A DNA stretch of 64,000 nucleotides from contig CAMARW010000004.1 of assembly GCA_945860865.1 (NCBI GenBank), positions 1-64,000 on the forward strand, read 5' to 3'. Below are positions 6,101 to 15,386 of the stretch, one piece after another; within the stretch, counting starts at the first letter, position 1; each line of letters begins with the position of its first letter. The position numbers were made by a program, and so were the translations under genes. Under the pieces are notes generated by a model. That model was not told the origin of the DNA. It made no database searches and saw nothing but the letters and a program-made list of their open reading frames with translations. The stretch is from Chitinophaga pinensis (GTDB lineage Bacteria; Bacteroidota; Bacteroidia; UKL13-3).

Positions 6101-6462
6101 GAATTTTGATAAAGCAAATTGACAAATTTTCGAACGCTTGCACAAACTTTTTTAGGACGAGTTGCACCAACATTTCAAAGGAAACAAAATGAAAAGGGGA
6201 GACCAGCTACCATTTAAAATAATGGGCGAAACCGAAAAGAATAACGAGTAGGAATAATATATTTTAATAAATATAAAAAAACGCTTTTTGAAATTTTGCT
6301 AGGTGGCTTTTTGGCATTTACCATGCAACTGTTGAGACATTAAAGATTGATGGATTTTACCTATTCACACACAGCGTTCTGGTTCTAAAACACCATGAAA
6401 ACTGAAGGAGAAAGGCGTATTTTAATTGTATATTAATTTTTTTTGCTATTTATGTATTTGAA
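6101..6462 (+). other. Intergenic stretch with probable gene remnants
   Basis: This 362-base gap has no intact gene. Two short open segments look like decayed coding sequence. One at about 6120-6210 reads FRTLAQTFLGRVAPTFQRK in one frame and ends in a stop. One at about 6266-6343 reads NKYKKTLFEILLGGFLAF followed by TMQLLRH and a stop, like the end of a membrane protein. Neither has a start codon with a plausible upstream signal. I cannot name their parents. Confidence 0.35.
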
Positions 6463-7278
6463 ATGGAATCAATAATTAGTTATAACGTATCAAATCCGCT
6501 TTTAATTGACAAAATCTCGTCAATTGTATTTTGGCGTAGGTCTGCTAATTATACTGGATCTACTGTGTTTTTACCAAACAATATCTGCGGATTTGGATTC
6601 ACACTATCTGGAGATTTGCTCGTAAAAAACAAAACTGAATTTCAAATAATGCCAAAATATGGAACAAGAAACACATTGATGAAACCAAGTGAAGTTAAAA
6701 CTTCAGGTGATTTTTTGAATATTTCAGTGCGACTAACCATTCCAAACGGATTAAGTTTATTTACTAAAACACCCATGCATGTTGTTTATGAAGATGTTGC
6801 CGCTTCTTTACATGATATTTTTACCAATCAAGAAATTAACGATCTTGTAGATTCACTAATTGAAGCAACAAACGATAATGAAAAAATTAAGGTATTAGAA
6901 CTTTTCTTAGTTTCAAAGTTAATTGTTTGTTATCCAAATTTATATGTATCTATTATCAGTAAAATTCATGCTACAAAAGGGCAGTGTAATGTAACACAAA
7001 TGGCAGCATTTTTCTCGGTTTCGGAACGAACCATTCACCGATTATTTAATAAATTCGTGGGGGTGAATCCTATCAATTACATCAACTTGATTAAATTTAG
7101 AACTTTTTTACAAATCTCCTCAAAACCCAATAATCATTTGTTAAACGCTGCAATAGATGCTGGGTATTACGACCAATCGCATTTTATTAAACATTTTAAA
7201 GCCTTTAGCACACAAACGCCTTCGCAATTCTTTGAAAAAAACTCTTCAGAAAAGGTGTCCGATTTTTACAATATTTAA
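6463..7278 (+). CDS. AraC-family transcriptional regulator
   Basis: The 271-aa product ends in an AraC-type DNA-binding domain of two helix-turn-helix motifs (about residues 165-262): VTQMAAFFSVSERTIHRLFN then LLNAAIDAGYYDQSHFIKHF with the PSQFF ending typical of the family. The N-terminal 160 residues form an unrecognised sensing domain with a beta-rich start (SIVFWRRSANYTG, FTLSGDLLVKN) like cupin-type AraC sensors of Bacteroidota. It lies 33 bases upstream of the large hydrolase fusion in the same direction, but that gene has its own TACATTTG element at 7293, so local regulation is possible but unproven. Confidence 0.88.
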   Translation: MESIISYNVSNPLLIDKISSIVFWRRSANYTGSTVFLPNNICGFGFTLSGDLLVKNKTEFQIMPKYGTRNTLMKPSEVKTSGDFLNISVRLTIPNGLSLFTKTPMHVVYEDVAASLHDIFTNQEINDLVDSLIEATNDNEKIKVLELFLVSKLIVCYPNLYVSIISKIHATKGQCNVTQMAAFFSVSERTIHRLFNKFVGVNPINYINLIKFRTFLQISSKPNNHLLNAAIDAGYYDQSHFIKHFKAFSTQTPSQFFEKNSSEKVSDFYNI

Positions 7279-7311
7279 TTTCTTTCCTACTTTACATTTG
7301 CATTAATTTTA

Positions 7312-9684
7312 ATGTATAGTCTGATGAAAAACCTATTTTTATTTTTTTCGATTTGCTCCTTTAATTTATTGTATAGTCAATCATTAAATCGTAAAGTACA
7401 ATTCGGTGCCAGGGTTGAATATGTTACCGAAAATGGAATATCCGGTTGTAAAGTGCTGCAAGTTGCCCGAGGAACAAGTGTTAAGCTTAAATTGCAAGAA
7501 AAGGATTTGATTGTAAAAATTGGTAATTCTACCTTCACTTCAACTGAAGAATTTACCCAACAATTTTTAACCTATGCTCCAAACCAAGAAGTTCAGTTAA
7601 CCGTATTACGTAACCAAAAGAACCTTGTTTTAAAAGCAAAAGCCCTTGCCCGTCCATACGAAACAGATGACAATGCAACCGTAATTTACGACGAAGTAGC
7701 CTACAAAGGTGGACAATTGCGCGTGATAATTAATAAGCCATTCAAAGAAAACAAAATGCCAGCGATGCTCTTCATACCAGGATATACCTGCAGTAGTATT
7801 GATGAATTGCCAAATTATCACCCATACAAACGCATTGTGGATGCCTATGTAGATGCAGGTTATGTGACTCTTCGCATTGAGAAAAGTGGCTTGGGTGACA
7901 GCAAAAACACGCCTCCTTGTGGCGATTGTGATTTGTTGGATGAAATTGAAAATTTTGAAGTGGGTTTGAAAAAGTTGAAGTCGCTTCCCTATGTAGATCC
8001 CAATCAAATCATAATTGTTGGTCATTCCATGGGTGGAATTGTTGCGCCAGCAATTAGTGCAAAAAACAAAGTTGCAGGTGTTGTAGTATATGGAACCACT
8101 GCTAAATCTTGGTTTGAATACCAAATCGAAATGTATCGCGTTCAAAATGAATTGGCTGGCTTGAACCCAATTGAAGTAGAACAATCTGTAATTGCTCAAT
8201 ATGATGTAAACTACCGTTACTTCGTTAAGAAAGAAAAACTTGAAGATATTGCTAAAAACTCTGCGGCAGACAGCATTTTACGCAACAGTTGGGAATACGA
8301 TGGTAAAGGAAAAATTTATTCGAGAAATGCCGAATATTGGCGACAAATACAAGATTATCCCCACTTGCAAAATTGGAAAAATACTACTGCGAAAGTGTTA
8401 GTTCAATTTGGCGAATCCGATTTTCAGGCATTTTCTAAAGCAGATCATCAGCAAATTGTGAATACCGTAAATTTCTTCAACCCTGGTAATGCAACCTTAA
8501 TAACTTATCCTTCAACGGATCATTATTTCGCAAAATCAGGCACAATGCAAGAAGCATATAACAAATTTTCAAATGGTCAGATTCAGCAATTATTTGATGA
8601 ATACAATCAGGAGGTAGGACTTTCTGCAGTGAAATGGAGCAACGAAGTGATTGCAAAAAAAGATGAAATTAAAGTACCCGTAAAAGGTTGGAAAAAATTA
8701 AAAACAGAGCGCTATCCGGGTAAGCAAGATGATATTACTTTCATCAATGAAAATGAAGGCTGGTATGTAAATGGATACGGAAGTATTTATCACACAAAAA
8801 ATGGCGGCGAAACCTGGGAAAAACAATTGGACAAAAAAGGAACCTTTTTCAGATGCATTGCCTTTGTGGATAGTTTAGTTGGTTTTGCCGGTACTGTTGG
8901 AACAGATTATTTCCCTGATGTTGCAGATACTATTCCTTTGTATGGAACCAAAGATGGCGGTAAAACATGGCGTTCTGTTTCGTATACTGGTGCTTATGTG
9001 AAAGGGCTTTGTGCCATTGATATTGTTAGAGAACAATATATTAATCACGGAAAAATAGACTATAAAATACATATTTATGCCGTAGGTCGTGTAGGTTCTC
9101 CAGCTAATATGATGGTATCCCATGATGGTGGTGCAACTTGGACTTCCAATAGTATGAACAACGACTGTAAAATGCTCTTTGATATCAAAATGTTTGATAA
9201 AAATAACGGTATTGTTTGTGCTGCTTCCGATGAAGATATGGAAAAATCGAATGCCTTGATTTTAAAAACCAGCGATGGAGGAAAATCATGGAAAAAGGTG
9301 TACCAATCTAATCGACCATTTGAAGGCACTTGGAAGGCATCATTCCCAACAAAGCAAGTTGGCTATGTAACCATTCAATCCTATAATCCAGATCCAAATG
9401 TAAAACAACAACGCATTGTCAAAACAACCGATGGCGGTGAAACATGGAATGAAATCAACTTAGTGGAAGATGCTGGAGCAAGAGAATTTGGGATTGGGTT
9501 TATTGACGAAAACCACGGCTTTGTAGGCACTATGAATTCAGGTTACGAAACCAAAGATGGTGGTAAAACTTGGGCGAAAGTTAACTTAGGAATGGCTTGC
9601 AATAAAATCAGAATTTACAAAAATGCCAATGGAAAAACCTATGGATATGCCATTGGTGTTGATGTGTTAAAGGGTGAGTTTTAA
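7312..9684 (+). CDS. Secreted PDZ / alpha-beta hydrolase / BNR-repeat fusion protein
   Basis: This 790-aa protein combines three modules. A signal peptide (residues 1-23, ending LLYSQ) is followed by a PDZ-like domain at about 30-115 (VLQVARGTSVKLKLQEKDLI and the TVLRNQKNLVLKAK strand). An alpha/beta-hydrolase domain runs from about 120 to 425, with nucleophile elbow GHSMGG (Ser239) and candidate triad residues Asp370 (FGESD) and His404 (STDHYF). From about 470 on there are six Asp-box repeats such as TKNGGETW, TKDGGKTW, SHDGGATW, TSDGGKSW and TTDGGETW, as in BNR/Ycf48-like beta-propellers. It probably hydrolyses an ester or peptide outside the cytoplasm. Start 7312 follows TACATTTG at 7293-7300; the ATG at 7324 is an alternative. 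Confidence 0.85.
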   Translation: MYSLMKNLFLFFSICSFNLLYSQSLNRKVQFGARVEYVTENGISGCKVLQVARGTSVKLKLQEKDLIVKIGNSTFTSTEEFTQQFLTYAPNQEVQLTVLRNQKNLVLKAKALARPYETDDNATVIYDEVAYKGGQLRVIINKPFKENKMPAMLFIPGYTCSSIDELPNYHPYKRIVDAYVDAGYVTLRIEKSGLGDSKNTPPCGDCDLLDEIENFEVGLKKLKSLPYVDPNQIIIVGHSMGGIVAPAISAKNKVAGVVVYGTTAKSWFEYQIEMYRVQNELAGLNPIEVEQSVIAQYDVNYRYFVKKEKLEDIAKNSAADSILRNSWEYDGKGKIYSRNAEYWRQIQDYPHLQNWKNTTAKVLVQFGESDFQAFSKADHQQIVNTVNFFNPGNATLITYPSTDHYFAKSGTMQEAYNKFSNGQIQQLFDEYNQEVGLSAVKWSNEVIAKKDEIKVPVKGWKKLKTERYPGKQDDITFINENEGWYVNGYGSIYHTKNGGETWEKQLDKKGTFFRCIAFVDSLVGFAGTVGTDYFPDVADTIPLYGTKDGGKTWRSVSYTGAYVKGLCAIDIVREQYINHGKIDYKIHIYAVGRVGSPANMMVSHDGGATWTSNSMNNDCKMLFDIKMFDKNNGIVCAASDEDMEKSNALILKTSDGGKSWKKVYQSNRPFEGTWKASFPTKQVGYVTIQSYNPDPNVKQQRIVKTTDGGETWNEINLVEDAGAREFGIGFIDENHGFVGTMNSGYETKDGGKTWAKVNLGMACNKIRIYKNANGKTYGYAIGVDVLKGEF

Positions 9685-9708
9685 TTATAAACCAAAAAAT
9701 AATATCAA

Positions 9709-9849
9709 ATGAAAGCGTTGTTGTCTGATTTAGAATCACTAATTAGAACCCATTGGAAAACTATTTTAGGAATCATGTTAACTTTTTATTTATTATATTC
9801 CTTTCCAGATATAAAACAGGGAATTATGGATGCGTGGACGGGCAAATAA
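9709..9849 (+). CDS. Small single-pass membrane protein (46 aa)
   Basis: The reading frame encodes 46 residues: a soluble N-terminus (MKALLSDLESLIRTHWK), one membrane segment (TILGIMLTFYLLYSF) and a short tail (PDIKQGIMDAWTGK). It sits 24 bases after the hydrolase fusion and 33 bases before the TraB/GumN gene, all on the same strand. A decayed relative at 12045-12122 preserves the LLYSYPNIKQ block in one frame, which supports this being a real protein family. Function is unknown. Confidence 0.6.
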   Translation: MKALLSDLESLIRTHWKTILGIMLTFYLLYSFPDIKQGIMDAWTGK

Positions 9850-9882
9850 AAAGCTTACAAAAGATAAAAATAGACTAAGAAA

Positions 9883-10725
9883 ATGAAAAAAAAATTGACA
9901 ATAGCAATCCTTTTTTTGCTCACATCATGGAGCCTTCAAGCCCAATTGCTTTATAAAATTGATGGTAAAAACCTAAAAGAAACGAGTTACGTTTATGGCA
10001 CAATTCATTTGATGCCTAAAAAAGATTTCGTTATTTCTGAAGCAATTAAAACTGCTTTTAAATCATGTGATGAATTGACTATGGAAATCGATTTGAACAT
10101 AGATTTGAAAACACAAATTGAGATAGTTCAATCTTCCATTCTTCCAAATGGAAAAACCATTGCAGATATTACCACAAAAGAAAATTCAGAACGTATCAGA
10201 AATTTTTGCATTGATAGCTTAAATTGGAAAGAATCGAAATACAATAAAATGAGTCGCTTTAAACCATTTTTTCTTACATCATTGATTACACAGGAACTGA
10301 TTGGTAAATCAAAGAGTTATGAAATCGAATTTAAAAAACTCGCAAAAAAGAATAAAATACCCGCGAAAGGATTGGAAACAATCCAATTTCAAATGAAATT
10401 AATGAATGAAGTGTCAGACGAAGAGCATATTAAAATGCTCCTTCAAGGCTTAAATAAAGATAATTCTGAGTTCAATAAATTACTATCTGCCTATCTAAAA
10501 AAAGACTTAGATCTTTTGGGAACATTAATGAACAATGCTGAATTATCTCCAGAATTCTATTCAAACTTAATTGTTAAACGAAATCAAAAGTGGATACCAA
10601 TTATTTCTGAACTCATTCAAAATAAATCTGCATTTATTGCAGTTGGTGCGGCTCATTTACCCGGAGAGAAAGGTGTTTTGAATCTGTTGAGAGAAGCTGG
10701 ATATACAATTACTCCGGTTGAATAA
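9883..10725 (+). CDS. TraB/GumN-family protein, secreted
   Basis: The 280-aa product has a signal peptide (residues 1-20, ending LQAQ). It shows the TraB/PrgY/GumN fold signatures: YVYGTIHLMPK near the N-terminus, the acidic ELTMEIDL strand, and AFIAVGAAHLPGEKGVLNLL near the C-terminus with the conserved GxxHLPG. Members are candidate metal-dependent proteases of the Tiki/erythromycin-esterase-like superfamily; the two GxxH-type histidines and the Glu here fit that. The exact substrate is unknown. Confidence 0.85.
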   Translation: MKKKLTIAILFLLTSWSLQAQLLYKIDGKNLKETSYVYGTIHLMPKKDFVISEAIKTAFKSCDELTMEIDLNIDLKTQIEIVQSSILPNGKTIADITTKENSERIRNFCIDSLNWKESKYNKMSRFKPFFLTSLITQELIGKSKSYEIEFKKLAKKNKIPAKGLETIQFQMKLMNEVSDEEHIKMLLQGLNKDNSEFNKLLSAYLKKDLDLLGTLMNNAELSPEFYSNLIVKRNQKWIPIISELIQNKSAFIAVGAAHLPGEKGVLNLLREAGYTITPVE

Positions 10726-10758
10726 AATTTTTGCAAATTAATAAGTGAAATATAACTC

Positions 10759-12030
10759 ATGAAAAAATGTATTTTAATTCTTACGTTATTTTGTTCATCA
10801 ATTAGAATATTAGTTGGACAAGATACATTATCAGTCCTTTTTATTGGCAATAGTTATACTTCAGTAAACAACCTACCCCAACTCGTTCAAAGCCTTTCAA
10901 CCTCTGCTGGTAAAACTTTGAACATAGATGCTAATATGCCTGGTGGATATCCAATGTCGAGTCACCTCAGCGATGCAACCACTATTTCAAAAATTAGTCA
11001 AGGAAATTGGGATTACGTCATTTTACAAGAGCAAAGTCAAATCCCAACGATTGATTTTTACCGTTATAACGATATGTATCCTGCCATAACAGATTTAAAA
11101 GCACTTATTGAGCAGTACAACCCTTGTGCGAAAATTATTACTTATATGACCTGGGGAAGACGATTGGGTGGCCAACAATGCGACCCCAGCGGAACGCATT
11201 GTAGCCCTGTATTTGTCAATTTTAATCACATGCAAGATTCACTTACGAGTGCTTATCTTGAAATAAGCAAAAGGCTAAACATTCAATGCGCACCGGTAGG
11301 CGTTACCTGGCAAAATATTCTAAACGATACAACATTGGTCTTGCACAGTGCAGATAATAGTCACCCAAACATTGCCGGAAGCTACGTTGCCGCGCTTACT
11401 ATTTTTAGTAGTATCTGGAAAAAAAACACCAGCGGTTTAACATATACTGCTGGGTTATCTAGTCAATTGGCACAATATTATCAATCAAAGTCTGACAGTA
11501 CTATTTTTAACAGTACAAATGATTGGAATCTTCTCATCAATAAACCAACTGCTAATTTTAGCGATTCTGTTTCAGGCTATACCGCCACATTTACCAATTT
11601 ATCCACCTCCATCAATAAAACACTAAATTATTTTTGGGATTTTGGAGATGGAAGCACTTCCAATAATAAAAACACAAACCATACTTATACCAATGCTGGA
11701 ACCTACACAATTAAGTTAATTGTTTCAAACTGCAATTATTCTGACACTACATCAAAAACAATTCAGATAGGGGCAACAAGTATGGAAGAAAATATAATTG
11801 GTAATTTTAACCTTTACCCTAATCCAGTATTAAGTCACATAAATTTAAAAACAGATAGCAAATTAATTGGGTCAACATATACTGTATATGACAAAACTGG
11901 AAAATCTGTTTTAAATGGAAAAATTTTGGCAGAGCAGTCTGTTATTGAACTAGGAGAATTATCAAGAGGAGTATATTTGTTGCATATTGGAGAAGATTTT
12001 AAACAAACCTTTAAAGTGATTAAAGAATAA
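10759..12030 (+). CDS. Secreted SGNH-like hydrolase with PKD domain and type IX sorting tail
   Basis: The 423-aa product starts with a signal peptide (residues 1-20). A DUF4886/SGNH-like domain follows, with FIGNSYTS as block I (Ser32), WDYVILQEQSQIP, and HSADNSHPNIAGSY as the Asp/His block, suggesting esterase-type activity. A PKD domain covers about 270-335 (FWDFGDGSTSNNK, then TYTNAGTYTIKLIVSN). The last 75 residues are a type IX secretion sorting domain (FNLYPNPV, VYDKTGKSV, SRGVYLLHI, KQTFKVIKE). The protein is therefore expected at the cell surface or in the medium. Confidence 0.88.
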   Translation: MKKCILILTLFCSSIRILVGQDTLSVLFIGNSYTSVNNLPQLVQSLSTSAGKTLNIDANMPGGYPMSSHLSDATTISKISQGNWDYVILQEQSQIPTIDFYRYNDMYPAITDLKALIEQYNPCAKIITYMTWGRRLGGQQCDPSGTHCSPVFVNFNHMQDSLTSAYLEISKRLNIQCAPVGVTWQNILNDTTLVLHSADNSHPNIAGSYVAALTIFSSIWKKNTSGLTYTAGLSSQLAQYYQSKSDSTIFNSTNDWNLLINKPTANFSDSVSGYTATFTNLSTSINKTLNYFWDFGDGSTSNNKNTNHTYTNAGTYTIKLIVSNCNYSDTTSKTIQIGATSMEENIIGNFNLYPNPVLSHINLKTDSKLIGSTYTVYDKTGKSVLNGKILAEQSVIELGELSRGVYLLHIGEDFKQTFKVIKE

Positions 12031-12044
12031 TTAGCCTATTAAAG

Positions 12045-12122
12045 GCACTCATTAGAAAACCATTATAGTATTCATTTTTTTCTGCTTTATTCATATCCAA
12101 ATATAAAACAGCTAGTGTTTCC
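12045..12122 (+). pseudogene. Decayed copy of the 46-aa membrane peptide gene
   Basis: CACTCATTAGAA at 12047 matches CACTAATTAGAA in 9709-9849. The stretch at about 12085-12112 matches TATTCCTTTCCAGATATAAA with few changes and encodes LLYSYPNIKQ, against LLYSFPDIKQ in the intact gene. A deletion of several bases and an in-frame TAG break the frame between these blocks, and no start codon is evident. It appears to be a duplicated, inactivated copy. Confidence 0.55.
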
Positions 12123-12256
12123 TAGTAGCTGCATGGTAAGCCATGAATGGCAATTCCCAAAATGCCTTTCAAAACAATTAACTCAATGAGATAAACTCCG
12201 GTTTGAACCGAACCTGGAAATTAAATAAGTGCTTCTTTTCTCCTCCAAAAAACTAC

Positions 12257-14626
12257 TTAGAACTCAAACTTTAATCCACCCGTTGGGAATATAGCCAAGC
12301 CGTCAAAATAATTTTGGCCTGTTAAATAATTAAAGCTTTCACCGTTGGCTATTTGTTTATTGACAATATTTACAATGTCTATGAAGATGGTCATGTTTGC
12401 CGCTCTAAATTTAAAATTGTAATTGATGCGAACATCTATACTGTTAAAATTGGGGAGGCGTAATTGGTTTCGGCCAATAATTTCTTTTGAATACCTAATT
12501 TGATTCGCTTGGTTTAAAATATCTCTATGAATGATGTAATTGTCTTTTGGCTTTCCGGTGGCATACCGATACCTCATAGAAAATGTGAAATGTGTATTGA
12601 GCTGATAACTCAACATAAGGTTAAATTGGTGTGGCTGACTAAATGCAAAGTTATACTCACCCAAGCCATCCCCGTCGTTGCGCAGCATTTCCATGTAGGA
12701 ATAAGAAATTTGTCCATGAAATTTAGTTAACAGTCGTTTCGTAATATTTACATCAATACCTCGTCCATAGCCAGTGCCCAAGTTATTTTTAAAGACGGTG
12801 CCGTTTGTTGGCGTGGTAACCAAATGATCGAAAGATTTATACCAAGTTTCTAACGTAAATTTAAGATCGGGTTTTACATACCATCTGTACCCAATAATAT
12901 ATTGTTTAGTTTCTTCCATTTTTAAGGTATTACCCTTTGGTTGATCGGCTATATCCGAATAAACAGGTTCTTGATAATACACGCCATAAGCAAAGTTTAC
13001 ACTGTGCCGCTCATTTATAAAATAGCTGCCATTTAATCTGGGTGCAAGCACATGCTGCTTGGCATAACCTGTATAATCATATCTTAACCCAGCGTTAAGC
13101 GAAAGTCTTTTGCCAATCATGGCAGAATAATTAGCAAATCCGGATAGGTTCAGCCTTGTATCTTTAAAATTTGCATTAACCATAGCAGGCGTAATTACCT
13201 GAAAGCGCTGGTTGGGGTTTAAAACATCACTGCTTCTATAAACAAAATTAGTGTCGTTATAAAAAAACTTTCTCTCATTTTGTAAGTATAATGCATCCAT
13301 TTCAAGGCCAGTAATAAGCTTGTGATTTGGATTAAAGTTAATGTGGTGTAATAAACGATAACCCAATTTATTCTCTGTATAGTTTTGGGTTTGAATATTG
13401 CTAATAAAAGGAATAATTGGGTTTGTTAACATACCCATCGTGTCTGCTTCAGGGAATGCCCTTCCAACCCGCACATCAGAGGTGTACGAAGTATAGTATA
13501 AGATATTCTTTACATAACTTTTCCGATTAATTTGCGTGCTTAGGTTCAAGCCGTAAACCATTTTGTTTCTTTTAAAATCTGGCAAATAAAGTAGGTTTAA
13601 TTTTTTATCGGCATATACATTATCTACATCGCGCACAAAGCTTTCCGGACTATTAATTGCGATGAAGTTTAACTTATTTTTTTCATTCAGTTTAGTGCTT
13701 GTTTTTAGAATGAGGTCGCCATAAATAGGCAAGCCAATATCTTTTAAACCAATTAAATTAACCAAGCCATAAAAGTTTTGATACCGCGCCGAAACAAACA
13801 AATTGGTGTTTTTAAAAACCTTGCTGGGTCCATCGTAATTTAGGGTAATACCCAAAAGGTCGGTTTGCCCATCAATAATGGCATTTTGATTGTTCCCTTC
13901 TTTAATGGTTAAACCCAACACAGAGGCGCTTCTTCTTCCATATTCTGAACCAAATCCACCCCCAAGAAATAAGGCATTATCTATTACCCTGGGAGCAAAT
14001 ATGCTGAACCTACCACCATTTGGGTCGTTAAAGAAACTATTGCCCTCTAAATGACCCACCTCTGTAAGTGGAATATCGTCTACCATATATACATTATCTC
14101 GCACACCTTGGCCTCTTACAGAAATGGCAGAATAAATGCCACCGCTGCTAGAAACGCCGGGGAGCATGCCAATGGCCCTGAAAATATCGCCTTGCGCACC
14201 TGGGTTTAAATTGATTTCTTCCCTTGAAAAACTGTAGGATGAAATGGGGTGCATACGGTTGTTCTCATACCTAAATGAATTAATGTCTACAGATTTTAAA
14301 GTAGTTAAGGCTAAGCGCAAGCTTACTTCTCGGTAACTCACTTTATTGGGTAATACCTGAATAGCCTGTATGGTTTGCGTTTCATATCCAACATAACTAA
14401 TACTGATAGAATAGTTTCCGGGTGGAAGCGATTGAATTTCAAAGCAACCTAAAGAGTCGGATGCCACACCTATGTTAAGCGGAGATACCTTTATGGCCGC
14501 ACCCAGAATGGGTAATTTGTCATCGTTTCCGATAATATTACCTTTGATTGAACCTAAATCTTGTGCATACGTATTTATTGTAATAAGAAATAAAATAAGG
14601 GCGTAAGCCAAGGTTCTTGTAAGCAT
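12257..14626 (-). CDS. TonB-dependent outer-membrane receptor
   Basis: The 789-aa product has a signal peptide (residues 1-21, ending TYAQ). A carboxypeptidase-regulatory-like beta-sandwich at about 24-105 follows (GSIKGNIIGNDDKLPILGAA and FEIQSLPPGNYSISISYVGY). Then comes a plug domain around 120-235 (DIFRAIGMLPGVSSSGG, SVRGQGVRDNVYMVDDIPL) and a beta-barrel ending in the aromatic LKFEF. Such receptors import ligands using TonB energy. No SusD partner lies beside it, so it is not a SusCD glycan system; the ligand cannot be read from the sequence. It diverges from the DUF3109 gene across a 169-base gap. Confidence 0.93.
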   Translation of the reverse strand: MLTRTLAYALILFLITINTYAQDLGSIKGNIIGNDDKLPILGAAIKVSPLNIGVASDSLGCFEIQSLPPGNYSISISYVGYETQTIQAIQVLPNKVSYREVSLRLALTTLKSVDINSFRYENNRMHPISSYSFSREEINLNPGAQGDIFRAIGMLPGVSSSGGIYSAISVRGQGVRDNVYMVDDIPLTEVGHLEGNSFFNDPNGGRFSIFAPRVIDNALFLGGGFGSEYGRRSASVLGLTIKEGNNQNAIIDGQTDLLGITLNYDGPSKVFKNTNLFVSARYQNFYGLVNLIGLKDIGLPIYGDLILKTSTKLNEKNKLNFIAINSPESFVRDVDNVYADKKLNLLYLPDFKRNKMVYGLNLSTQINRKSYVKNILYYTSYTSDVRVGRAFPEADTMGMLTNPIIPFISNIQTQNYTENKLGYRLLHHINFNPNHKLITGLEMDALYLQNERKFFYNDTNFVYRSSDVLNPNQRFQVITPAMVNANFKDTRLNLSGFANYSAMIGKRLSLNAGLRYDYTGYAKQHVLAPRLNGSYFINERHSVNFAYGVYYQEPVYSDIADQPKGNTLKMEETKQYIIGYRWYVKPDLKFTLETWYKSFDHLVTTPTNGTVFKNNLGTGYGRGIDVNITKRLLTKFHGQISYSYMEMLRNDGDGLGEYNFAFSQPHQFNLMLSYQLNTHFTFSMRYRYATGKPKDNYIIHRDILNQANQIRYSKEIIGRNQLRLPNFNSIDVRINYNFKFRAANMTIFIDIVNIVNKQIANGESFNYLTGQNYFDGLAIFPTGGLKFEF

Positions 14627-14795
14627 GTTATGGTCTTATAAGTAGATTATTTGCTAGAAAAAGTTTCAAATTTAAAATTAGTACCACATTTAACCCAATT
14701 ATACGCAGTACTTGGTTCAAATAATTTGCACTGAAGTAAATCATCTTATCTGTTCAATGTTAGAATTTAGAATTTAATTCTATTATTTTTACCCC

Positions 14796-15386
14796 ATGAT
14801 AATTCTGGGCAATACGCTTATTTCGGAAGATATTTTTGAAAAGGAATTTATATGTAATCTTAGTGCATGTAAGGGTTCTTGCTGTGTAGAGGGAGATGCA
14901 GGCGCACCTGTTTCAGAAAAAGAAAAGCTTGAGATTGAAGCTAATTTTGAATTAATAAAGCCATTCTTGAGCGAAGTGTCTTTGCAAGATATAGCCACAA
15001 AGGGTGGTTTTGAGAAAGATGAAGACAATGAGTGGAATACTACTTGCCTTAAGAGTGGCGAATGTAATTTTGTAAAGCGCGATGCCACGGGTTTACTTTC
15101 TTGTGGCATTGAGCAAAGTTATTTGGCTGGCCAATCTACCATTAGAAAACCCATCTCTTGTTATTTATACCCTATACGCATTGTAAAAGTTGGCGATTAC
15201 GAGGCGCTAAATTACCATAAATGGGATATTTGCAGCGCCGCTTGCACCCTGGGAAAGCAAGAAAAAGTAAGGGTATATCAGTTTTTAAAAGAACCGCTTA
15301 TTGCCAAATTTGGCGAATCTTGGTACCAAGAATTATGCGAAATTGCGGTGGCATACGAATCTGAGAAAAATAAGCTTAGCTCATGA
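14796..15386 (+). CDS. DUF3109 family protein (cysteine-rich)
   Basis: The 196-aa product matches the DUF3109 family common in Bacteroidota. It starts ILGNTLISEDIFEKEFICNL, then has a cysteine cluster CNLSACKGSCCVEGDAG, and further cysteines in TTCLKSGECNF, LLSCGIEQS, ISCYLYPIR and WDICSAACTLG. The spacing resembles YkgJ-like Fe-S or zinc-binding proteins, so a metal cluster is likely. Function is unknown. It overlaps the nnr gene by 4 bases (ATGA), indicating an operon and coupled translation. Confidence 0.88.
   Translation: MIILGNTLISEDIFEKEFICNLSACKGSCCVEGDAGAPVSEKEKLEIEANFELIKPFLSEVSLQDIATKGGFEKDEDNEWNTTCLKSGECNFVKRDATGLLSCGIEQSYLAGQSTIRKPISCYLYPIRIVKVGDYEALNYHKWDICSAACTLGKQEKVRVYQFLKEPLIAKFGESWYQELCEIAVAYESEKNKLSS

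Noticed and set aside
6120-6260. A fifth attC-like site beginning GCTTGCACAAAC
   Set aside because: Its complement matches the post-array sequence TTTATGTGCAA only with a 2-base gap, and no proper inner arms or AACGTT core follow.
7630-8199. A long minus-strand reading frame inside the hydrolase fusion gene
   Set aside because: It is antisense to conserved catalytic motifs, has no family resemblance and is rich in Phe, Ile, Asn and Cys, like other antisense shadows in this AT-rich DNA.
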